Shown here: piece after piece, positions 18,531-26,362 of the stretch | Numbering within the stretch: position 1 is the first letter of the stretch | How the letters are laid out: every line of letters starts with the position of its first letter | From: Lachnospiraceae bacterium | Lineage (GTDB): Bacteria; Bacillota; Clostridia; Lachnospirales; Lachnospiraceae | Direction of reading: 5' to 3' | Assembly: GCA_022797995.1 (NCBI GenBank) | Contig: JAAWLQ010000003.1 | Coordinates: 1 to 38,133, forward strand | Length of the DNA: 38,133 nt | The notes under the pieces: model-generated | The model's database searches: none | Told to the model about the DNA's origin: nothing | The model's input: only the letters and a program-made list of their open reading frames with translations | Program-made: the position numbers and the translations under genes

Positions 18531-19361
18531 ATGATTCTCACATTTATGGGTACGGGCGCCTCGGAAGGGGTTCCCGGAGTCTTCTGCCAATGTCCGGACT
18601 GTATGGAAGCACGAAGGCTGGGTGGCAGGGAACTCCGCAGCAGATCTCAGCTGTTGATTAACCATGATCTGCTCATCGATATGGGGCCGGAGACTTACTG
18701 GAAGTCTGTGCTCTATGGAATTGAATTATCCCGGGTAAAATACCTCTTCGTCACCCATTCCCACTGCGATCACCTGGAAGAGAGGCTTCTGGGATTTCGG
18801 GGCGCATGGTTCGGCAAGGAAATGATCGAGCCGGTACTGTATGCCTATGGCAATGAAAAAGTCGCACAGAAGATAAATACCCGTCTGGAGGGCTGTCAGG
18901 CAACCGGCATAAAAGAAGCAACCTGCATGCAGGCAGTGCATCCATTCGAAACGGTACAGACAGGCAATTACAATGTCACCCCGCTGCCTGCCATTCATGC
19001 TCCGGGAGAAGAGGCTCTGATTTATCTCATAGCGGATACAGAAGGAAAATGTGTCCTCTATGCTACGGATACCGGCAAGCTTACGGAAGATACTTACGCA
19101 TTTTTGAGCGGAAAACATCTGAACTGTGTCATTATGGACTGTACCCTGGGAGCGAAAACCGTCACCGATACCTATCACATGGGCCTGAGAGACAATAAAC
19201 TCATTCAGGAACGGCTGAGTTCCATGGGTATCACAGACGACAGTACTCGTTTCCTTTGTACTCATGTCTCACATGGCACGGGCGGATACCGATATCTGGC
19301 TGGTTGTGCAGAGGCGCTGGGGATGGAGCTGGCCTGGGATGGAATGACTATAGAAATATAG
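18531..19361 (+). CDS. MBL-fold metallo-hydrolase (PhnP-like)
   Basis: ILTFMGTGASEGVPGVFCQCPDC, LFVTHSHCDHLEERLLG, CVLYATDTGKLT; RBS ggagg before ATG 18531. Confidence 0.85.
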   Translation: MILTFMGTGASEGVPGVFCQCPDCMEARRLGGRELRSRSQLLINHDLLIDMGPETYWKSVLYGIELSRVKYLFVTHSHCDHLEERLLGFRGAWFGKEMIEPVLYAYGNEKVAQKINTRLEGCQATGIKEATCMQAVHPFETVQTGNYNVTPLPAIHAPGEEALIYLIADTEGKCVLYATDTGKLTEDTYAFLSGKHLNCVIMDCTLGAKTVTDTYHMGLRDNKLIQERLSSMGITDDSTRFLCTHVSHGTGGYRYLAGCAEALGMELAWDGMTIEI

Positions 19362-19427
19362 TATAAGTCGATACCATTTCTTATCTGCGGAAGAAACGCT
19401 TCGTGCAACAGGATATCCATTTGGATC

Positions 19428-19556
19428 TCCGAAAAGGGCAGAATCTACTATTTTGAAAGCGGCAGGATAACAGAAGCAGGGGCCCACGTGGAATTGCCGG
19501 CACAAAATGAAAACTACTCCTGGATGCATCATCTGCAGGTAAAGCATGAGCATTAA
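19428..19556 (+). pseudogene. Remnant of an ABC exporter nucleotide-binding domain C-terminus
   Basis: Frame at 19440 reads RIYYFESGRITEAGAHVELPAQNENYSWMHHLQVKHEH*, like the RI.vL..GRI.E.GtH.EL...Y..m tail of ABC exporters; an out-of-frame KRAE sits just upstream. Confidence 0.5.
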
Positions 19557-19601
19557 ACAACTACATTAAGCATGCGCTACAACGCGCAGAAAAGGATAAG
19601 T

Positions 19602-20381
19602 ATGAAACAGAAAACAAATATGAAAGAAAAACTGCGCCGACAGGAGCTTTGTATCGGTACCCATGTTTCGCTGGGAGAGGGGCTCGTCAGTGAAATGATG
19701 GGGTATCTGGACTATGATTACCTGTGGATTGATATGGAGCATTCCTGTATCAATCTGGCCCAGCTGCAGAATCACCTGATGGGAGCCAGAGCCTCCAGGA
19801 TCAATGGGATAGTGCGGATACCCTGGAACGATGCCGTACTGGCGAAACCGGTAATGGATGCCGGCGCGGACGGCATCATCTGCCCTATGATACATTCCTA
19901 TGAAGAAGCACTGATGGCTGTGGAGGCCACCTCCTATCCTCCCCGGGGCGTGCGGGGCTATGGGCCGAGACGGGCCTATATGTTCGGGGAAATTGATAAT
20001 GACGAATATCTGGCCCATGCGGACGAAAATCTCATGCGCTTTATCCAGCTGGAGCATATCGGTGCCATTCAGGATTTGGACCGTATTCTGACCATAAAGG
20101 AAATCGACGCATTCATTTTCGGTCCCAATGACCTGTCCGGCTCCCTTGGAAAGCTGGGACATACGCAGGATGCGGACATACGCCGGATCATTGACGATGC
20201 CATCGGGAAAATCCGCGCTGCCGGGCGGGTAGCCGGGGTTTCTCTGGGAAGTGCGGACGAAGAGACGATCAGGGACTGGTATGACAGAGGTGTCAGAATG
20301 ATTTCCACAGGCTTTGACGTAAGTTATATTATGGATGGTGCCAGGGCAAATCTGGCGGCAATGAAGCGGGCCTGTCGATAA
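19602..20381 (+). CDS. HpcH/HpaI family aldolase
   Basis: GTHVSLGEGLVSEMMGYLDYDYLWIDMEHS, VMDAGADGIICPMIHSYEEA, PPRGVRGYGPRRA. Confidence 0.9.
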   Translation: MKQKTNMKEKLRRQELCIGTHVSLGEGLVSEMMGYLDYDYLWIDMEHSCINLAQLQNHLMGARASRINGIVRIPWNDAVLAKPVMDAGADGIICPMIHSYEEALMAVEATSYPPRGVRGYGPRRAYMFGEIDNDEYLAHADENLMRFIQLEHIGAIQDLDRILTIKEIDAFIFGPNDLSGSLGKLGHTQDADIRRIIDDAIGKIRAAGRVAGVSLGSADEETIRDWYDRGVRMISTGFDVSYIMDGARANLAAMKRACR

Positions 20382-20452
20382 CGACAGCCCCGCTCATTTC
20401 AATCGGGAACACAATTTCGAAAAGCAAGTATATTTACAGAACATATTTACAG

Positions 20453-21481
20453 TCAGTCCTCATACTCAAACTTACAGAAAACAATGGTCCTGCGGTTCCA
20501 GGTATAAGTCATCAGAATTTCTGACTTCTCATTGCAAATCACAGCCGGATAGCAGAAGATACCCTCCTCTGTCTCCAGGTCAGTCAAGTGTGTGAAGGTC
20601 TCCCCATTGTCCAGGGATACCAGCACGGACAGAGGGGTGCGCGGCCCTCTGTAAACACCGGGATAATTCTCCCTGGGGTTGCAGGCCAGCACAATATCTC
20701 CATTCTTCATTTTCACCAGGTCGATGCCGCTGTTATTGTTGGGCAGGCCTGTGTCATAGGCAGTACACCAGGTGCGTCCGCCGTCTGTGGAATCGCTGCG
20801 GAAAATGCGGGACGAAGTGCTTCTCAGAAACATATGCACATCCCCTGCTTTATCCTGCCACAAAGTAGGCTGAATGACTCCCTTCCCGAAAATGTAATGC
20901 TTATTATAAGGGCGATTCATCACCCGGGAATCCATGCTGCAACGACGTAGAGGAACCATCTGGCTCATTTCCCAGGTTGCACAGTCATCTGTGGAAATAT
21001 CCACGAAAGCATCCCATGTATTCCCCTCCAGGGACCCCGGCGCCAGGATGGTGCCATCAGTGAGACGGATGGGCTTATTTTTTACCGGGCCGCGACCGCC
21101 GATTTCGTCTCCCTCCACCATTTCCCTGGGCTCTGTAAAAGTAACGCCGTTGTCATGGCTCTCAATGCACCAGGTCTTCCAGGTGGGAATCTCAGCCCCT
21201 ACCTTATAGAAAAGAACAATGGTACCGTCTACTTTCTGGAACAGGACCGGATTCCACATGGCGGTACCTCTCACGTCTGCTACCTTCCGGGGTGTCTCCC
21301 ACTTGCCCTCCACTCTTCTGGAAAGCCAGATAGCCACATCCGGCGCCTTCTCCCAGCTCCCGCCGAACCAGGCGGCGACAATGGTTCCATCCGCCGTCTG
21401 TACCAGAGTGGAAGCATGAGCACTGTCAAAAGCCCTGTCTTCCTTTACGATAAACTCCCGTGTGAAATTTTTGATGCGCAT
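20453..21481 (-). CDS. BNR-repeat / exo-alpha-sialidase-like protein, no signal peptide seen
   Basis: Asp-box-like motifs SHDNGVTFTEP, STDDCATWEMS, STDGGRTWCTA, SLDNGETFTHL; ATG 21481 preferred. Confidence 0.8.
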   Translation of the reverse strand: MRIKNFTREFIVKEDRAFDSAHASTLVQTADGTIVAAWFGGSWEKAPDVAIWLSRRVEGKWETPRKVADVRGTAMWNPVLFQKVDGTIVLFYKVGAEIPTWKTWCIESHDNGVTFTEPREMVEGDEIGGRGPVKNKPIRLTDGTILAPGSLEGNTWDAFVDISTDDCATWEMSQMVPLRRCSMDSRVMNRPYNKHYIFGKGVIQPTLWQDKAGDVHMFLRSTSSRIFRSDSTDGGRTWCTAYDTGLPNNNSGIDLVKMKNGDIVLACNPRENYPGVYRGPRTPLSVLVSLDNGETFTHLTDLETEEGIFCYPAVICNEKSEILMTYTWNRRTIVFCKFEYED

Positions 21482-21698
21482 GATATGCTCCTCATCTTTC
21501 CTCTGCAGTCCATCCCTCTGCAATTTACAGGTTTTGGGATCTGGCAGTATCTTTTCGTAACAGTTTGTTGTTCTTACAAAACTGATATCTGATATCTGTT
21601 TTCATGTTATCATGCTGACTTGCATCAGACAACTGGTTTCCTTTTATGGACAAAATTTACATAGCTGCAAAAATGAATATGCAGCATTTCATCAGTTT

Positions 21699-22445
21699 CT
21701 ATTTTACTCTCTCAAAAATGTATTCCATCTCTGTAGACAGTCCTTCTCTGAACACATAGCCCAATCGGTTATACTTTTTTATATCCACAGGATTCTCTAT
21801 CCTCTCCTCCGCCATAAACCTTACCATATCACCTCTGGCCATTTTGGCATATGTGCCTTTTGTGACAAGCTTTCCATCCACTTTCTCGCAAAATGTAACA
21901 CTTATGTATTTATCATCCCCTTCAAGATATTTCTCGATACACCTTGAATATTCTTTGGATGCAAGGTTTATGATTATTCTGCTTCCGTCCCGAACCACCT
22001 TATATAATCTGTTTCCCCACAACTCATACAGATCCTTATATTCGCCGATAGATGCCTTTGCCTGCATCTCAAGCCTGTATGGCACTACCCCATCCATCGG
22101 CTTCAGCACACCATAAAATCCGGACAGTATCCGCAAATGTTCCTGTATGTAATCATACTGTCCATTCTCAAATACCGCAGGTGCCATATATTGATAAGCG
22201 ATTCCCTCATAGGACAGCACTGCGGGTGTCAGATTATGACACAGGTCCATATGCTCCAGTCGTTCAAAGTTCTGTTCTGCTATTCTGTCATTGCATTTCC
22301 AGAGATTCTTTAACGCTTCATGGGATTGTCCCTTTAGCCAGTCCAGAATTTTCTCTGCTTGATTTACAAGCTCTGGCGCCCCCAAAGGCGCCAGACTGTC
22401 TAAATCCATTTTCATTTTCTTCGCTGGTGACAATATAATTTTCAT
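21699..22445 (-). CDS. yaaA: Peroxide stress protein YaaA
   Basis: MKIILSPAKKMKMD start; full-length DUF328/UPF0246-like protein. Confidence 0.93.
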   Translation of the reverse strand: MKIILSPAKKMKMDLDSLAPLGAPELVNQAEKILDWLKGQSHEALKNLWKCNDRIAEQNFERLEHMDLCHNLTPAVLSYEGIAYQYMAPAVFENGQYDYIQEHLRILSGFYGVLKPMDGVVPYRLEMQAKASIGEYKDLYELWGNRLYKVVRDGSRIIINLASKEYSRCIEKYLEGDDKYISVTFCEKVDGKLVTKGTYAKMARGDMVRFMAEERIENPVDIKKYNRLGYVFREGLSTEMEYIFERVK

Positions 22446-22897
22446 TATACCTCTCCCAGCATCTTCTCCGGGTCATCCGCAGCTTTTACCTTATCGTTGG
22501 CTTTGACAATAATCCCTTTTTCATCAATCAGATATGTGGTCCGAACCACTCCCATGGACACCTTACCATAATTCATCTTCTCCTTCCAGACATCATAGGC
22601 TTCTATTACCTTCCTCTCCGGGTCCGCAAGCAGGGTAAAGGCAAGATTGTACTTCTCTTCAAATTTTTTATGAGAGGCCACACTGTCCTTGCTGACGCCC
22701 AGCACTACCGCCCCTTTTTCCTGAAACTGCGGGTATCTCTCGGAAAAGCCACAGGCCTGCTTTGTGCAGCCCGGGGTATTGTCCTTCGGATAAAAATATA
22801 GAATTACTTTCTTTCCCGCATAGTCTGATAGCTTGTGCATCTTTCCGTTCTGGTCCGGCAGTTCAAAATCCGGTGCTTTTGTTCCAATTTCTAACAT
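22445..22897 (-). CDS. bcp: Thioredoxin-dependent peroxiredoxin, BCP type
   Basis: GTKAPDFELPDQNGK, YFYPKDNTPGCTKQACGF; TAATG overlap with yaaA. Confidence 0.95.
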   Translation of the reverse strand: MLEIGTKAPDFELPDQNGKMHKLSDYAGKKVILYFYPKDNTPGCTKQACGFSERYPQFQEKGAVVLGVSKDSVASHKKFEEKYNLAFTLLADPERKVIEAYDVWKEKMNYGKVSMGVVRTTYLIDEKGIIVKANDKVKAADDPEKMLGEV

Positions 22898-23104
22898 GTT
22901 GGGTTCCTCCTGGTTTTAAAATATATTAAAAATTTACTATCCTGTTTACAGTATTACAGTTTTAAAAACAGACTTCATTCGGTTAGAATTCCAAAATAAT
23001 AATACTACATTCTTAATAACTTTTGAACACCCAAATAACAGTTCAAGAACCTATCTATACTATTATCTCTCACTTTAACAGGTATACGTTTAATATTTAT
23101 TGCC

Positions 23105-23133
23105 TTGACAATTGTACAACACTATAGTATGCT
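23105..23133 (+). promoter_or_regulatory. Promoter TTGACA-N17-TATGCT
   Basis: Consensus -35 and 17-bp spacer, 22 nt before the TTG at 23155. Confidence 0.6.
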
Positions 23134-23154
23134 AATATACATAAAAGACGAATA

Positions 23155-24753
23155 TTGTCGAAAGTGTTATATTCAATAATTCTAGCATTTAATTGCGTTT
23201 CTGCGATTTTCCATTGGAATAAATTTAAGTTTAGGCTAAAAGGAGGCAGAAACGCCACCGTTTTAGACATAAAATCTGACTTGATTGGGGGGATATATTT
23301 GGATGAAATAAGACTTAAAATTTCTAATCCGATTAATATGACATATAAAAAGATTCTGTTGCGTAAATTTTTTTATATGGTTTTTATAAGTGCTGATGGG
23401 AAAAAACTGGATGTGTACATAGCAACTGTGTTTGGAGGAATTACGCAGGATATTACAGAGCTGGATAAGATATATTCATCTGTTCAGCATGATCCCCAGG
23501 ACGCCTGCTCTTTGGAGTTTGCATTTTTTACTCCTGAAAACGATGGTAAGCTAATAGAAAAAGTATCGTTTACCAATTTGACAGATTCGTTTTGCCAGCA
23601 ACCTCAATGGATAGGTAAGGTTTGGGGGGCTTGTGAATCCTATACCGATCAAAAGAGCATTGCTGAATTATTGAAAAAGACATATCCTTCTCTGTATCCA
23701 AGCGGAAAAGGAGAAGCAAATATTGATATGAATGCATCTCCTAAAATCTATTATATAAAGAAGGGAGACAAGCCATCCCATATTTGTATAGCAGATAAGG
23801 GAAGATATGAGGATGTTTCAGAACCGTCTCGACACAGATACGCATATAAGCTGTATAATCAGAATAAAGGTAAGAAGATAGATGGACTTGAAATAATGAA
23901 TTGGATCAAAGCAGACATTACTCTTTCATCCAATATTTTAAAAGAACCTGTGCTCTTTTCTGTCGAACTTGAGCAGGGCAAAATAATTACACCTGATTTT
24001 ACGTGGTATTTTGCACCCCCGGCGGGTTATGTCGTAAGTGAAAATTCCTCTGTAAGGATTGGGGAAAAAGGCATGGCAAAAGAAGAAAAGAATGCCATAC
24101 AGGGGGTTATGGATGAAACAACTGTTTTGTTTAGCGAATGGGACAAATCTCCCTTGTCAATTAAGGAACGTAAAAAATCGCGGGTATTATTTAAGGCGGC
24201 TCCTGTCAAAGATATTGATAATTTATCCGAAGACACTGTCCTTGCAGTTGCACTATATATGACAAGTCCTCAGGAACCAACAAACCGGCAGTTTTGGATC
24301 GGTCTAATTATTGCATTCCTTCTGTCGTTTTGCTCTGACAAAACAAGGATTAATGATTATTATTCATGTTTGAAACTAAGTTGTACTTGTGTTGAAAATG
24401 CCTGTTTTTGTGAATATGTATGTAACGCTTTAAGTATCCTTTCGCCAATTTTATTGTTATGTACATTTTTTACTTTTATCATGTCCCCCCAAAAGTGTTT
24501 TCCGCCAGATGCTCCAAAATGGACCGTGTGCTTTAAAGTATGTCGTATCTGTGGTTTTGTTTTTACAGCCTTACTTATGGTATATGTATTTGGTTTATGG
24601 TTTCTTGTTCCAGTCTGGCTGATAAGTTTTATAAGCTGCCGTCTCAATATCTGGATCCTTGGATTGTTGTTTTTTCTTGCGGCTATAGCAAATATTGTCT
24701 ACCTCATTTATTGTCTGGGTAAGTTGAAACGTAAAATATTTAATTGTCTGTAA
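23155..24753 (+). CDS. Hypothetical protein with long soluble N-terminal region and multiple C-terminal TM segments
   Basis: Single long ORF; TM-like FWIGLIIAFLLSFC, ILSPILLLCTFFTFIM, IWILGLLFFLAAIANIVYLIYCL; start codon uncertain. Confidence 0.75.
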   Translation: MSKVLYSIILAFNCVSAIFHWNKFKFRLKGGRNATVLDIKSDLIGGIYLDEIRLKISNPINMTYKKILLRKFFYMVFISADGKKLDVYIATVFGGITQDITELDKIYSSVQHDPQDACSLEFAFFTPENDGKLIEKVSFTNLTDSFCQQPQWIGKVWGACESYTDQKSIAELLKKTYPSLYPSGKGEANIDMNASPKIYYIKKGDKPSHICIADKGRYEDVSEPSRHRYAYKLYNQNKGKKIDGLEIMNWIKADITLSSNILKEPVLFSVELEQGKIITPDFTWYFAPPAGYVVSENSSVRIGEKGMAKEEKNAIQGVMDETTVLFSEWDKSPLSIKERKKSRVLFKAAPVKDIDNLSEDTVLAVALYMTSPQEPTNRQFWIGLIIAFLLSFCSDKTRINDYYSCLKLSCTCVENACFCEYVCNALSILSPILLLCTFFTFIMSPQKCFPPDAPKWTVCFKVCRICGFVFTALLMVYVFGLWFLVPVWLISFISCRLNIWILGLLFFLAAIANIVYLIYCLGKLKRKIFNCL

Positions 24754-24815
24754 ATTTACAGAAGGATCCTACTGACTATATGAATCAAATTATGAAAATT
24801 CAACTATTGTAGAAA

Positions 24816-24844
24816 TTGAAAATATCCTAATAGTGTGGTATTAT
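24816..24844 (+). promoter_or_regulatory. Promoter TTGAAA-N17-TATTAT
   Basis: 17-bp spacer, upstream of PP-loop gene. Confidence 0.5.
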
Positions 24845-24946
24845 TGCTGTATGATGAATAAGATGCTGAAAGGATACCATTAAATGGGAATGCTTCATTC
24901 TAATATCAATTTGATGTCCGTTGAAATCGGACAGAGAGGGGTGGAA

Positions 24947-25714
24947 ATGGTTAATATAGAAGAAAACTCTCAAAAAGATAAAAGAGTATTGTTAATGCTC
25001 TCTGGAGGCAGAGATTCCTTTTTATCAGCTTGTTGTCTGATTGAAGAGGGTTATCAAGTATATATGGTCACTTATGATAACGGATGTATATCTGATATAG
25101 GCAGCACCAAAGCAGTAGCAGAAAGAATTATCAGAAAATATGGTACTTCCAAGGCTGTATTTGTCGGTGTACAGAGTATAGCAGCTAATTTGTATCGCCT
25201 TCAGGAACCATATCTTTATCAGACTATCAGTGAAAGCAGTGGAAAATATCCTAACTTACGTCCCGCACAGCTGCCTTGTCTGGCTTGTCATACGAGTATG
25301 TATCTGGAAGCTATCGCTTTTTGCAAAGTACACGGCATCCATTATCTTGCAGAAGGCGCACGGAAGGCACAGAAATTTTTTGTAGAGCTTCCAGAGATGG
25401 TAAAACGGTATCGAGAGCTTACAGAACAAAATGGAATCAAACTTGTCCTGCCAGTGTATAATCTCATAAATGATTGGGAACGCAAGCTTCAGCTGGCAGA
25501 CCGTGGATATATCCCCAAAACAAAAGAGCCCCAGTGTTGGATAGGATGTCCATTGCAGAAAGAGCTAATACCCGAAGAAATAGAAAGTCTGGCGACTTAT
25601 TATGATAATGAGATAAAGCCTGAACTACAGCTGCTTATTGATGAAAAGATGAAAATCTATTCTTATGAAGAATTAGATAGCAATATATCTGGAGAAAAGT
25701 ACATTGAGTTTTAA
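24947..25714 (+). CDS. PP-loop ATPase (adenine nucleotide alpha hydrolase-like), Cys-rich
   Basis: P-loop motif LMLSGGRDSFLSACCL; CLACH and CWIGCP cysteine motifs; ATG 24947 has aggggtgg RBS (ORF track start 24884 possible). Confidence 0.8.
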   Translation: MVNIEENSQKDKRVLLMLSGGRDSFLSACCLIEEGYQVYMVTYDNGCISDIGSTKAVAERIIRKYGTSKAVFVGVQSIAANLYRLQEPYLYQTISESSGKYPNLRPAQLPCLACHTSMYLEAIAFCKVHGIHYLAEGARKAQKFFVELPEMVKRYRELTEQNGIKLVLPVYNLINDWERKLQLADRGYIPKTKEPQCWIGCPLQKELIPEEIESLATYYDNEIKPELQLLIDEKMKIYSYEELDSNISGEKYIEF

Positions 25715-26267
25715 TGCGCAATATGCAGTCCTACTTCCTCCCTGTATCCTGTCTCCTGGCATACAGGCAAAGAGGAAACCTGGGAAACATTGGGGATATC
25801 CATTTATGGAATTACTCATGCGGTATAGTGTAAATACGGTTTTTTTGCCGTGTCCGGAGTCTTCTTTTGGAGGTTTTGAACGGGGGTTACAGCGTGGGAA
25901 ACATGGAATTGATTATTATAGGCAGTTAAGCGGGTATAAAAACCATTGTCTGTGCCTGGCAAAGGAAACAGCAAGAATGGTTTTGGATATACAGGCAGGT
26001 GGTTTCTGCTTTATCTGCATATTAGGAATCGAACATTCGCCAACCTGTGCTGTCAGTTATATGTATTCTCATAAAGGAATGTTAAAATGTGCAGGAATGT
26101 TTTATGAAGCTTTACAGAAGGAATTAGAGATAATCGGAATAAAAATCCCATGGATAGGCATTAATCGAACATACCCTCAAAAGTCTTTGAAGGAGTTGGA
26201 AAAACAACTGCTTAGCAGAACTGATAAATATCTACCTCAGAAATGTCAAAGTCATATACTACAATAA
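25704..26267 (+). CDS. DUF523/TudS-like protein
   Basis: PPCILS, FLPCPESSFGG, GIEHSPTCAV resemble the three cysteine motifs (sxClLG, pvCPE..gG, .SPSCG) of DUF523; TTG start with GGAG 25691-25694. Confidence 0.6.
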   Translation: MSFNAQYAVLLPPCILSPGIQAKRKPGKHWGYPFMELLMRYSVNTVFLPCPESSFGGFERGLQRGKHGIDYYRQLSGYKNHCLCLAKETARMVLDIQAGGFCFICILGIEHSPTCAVSYMYSHKGMLKCAGMFYEALQKELEIIGIKIPWIGINRTYPQKSLKELEKQLLSRTDKYLPQKCQSHILQ

Positions 26268-26362
26268 GAAATTTAATAGGCTTTAAATAAGTATATTGGG
26301 TAATAACGCTCAGCTACATGAATGCAGCTGAGCGCTATTGCCACCAAAGATAAGGGAATAAA

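Noticed and set aside
22445-22445. TAATG overlap of bcp and yaaA as a novel oxidative-stress operon
   Set aside because: Both are known peroxide-defence genes; coupling is sensible and not surprising
26301-26341. GCTCAGCT..AGCTGAGC hairpin between DUF523-like gene and recQ
   Set aside because: Consistent with an ordinary convergent-gene stem-loop; no further signal
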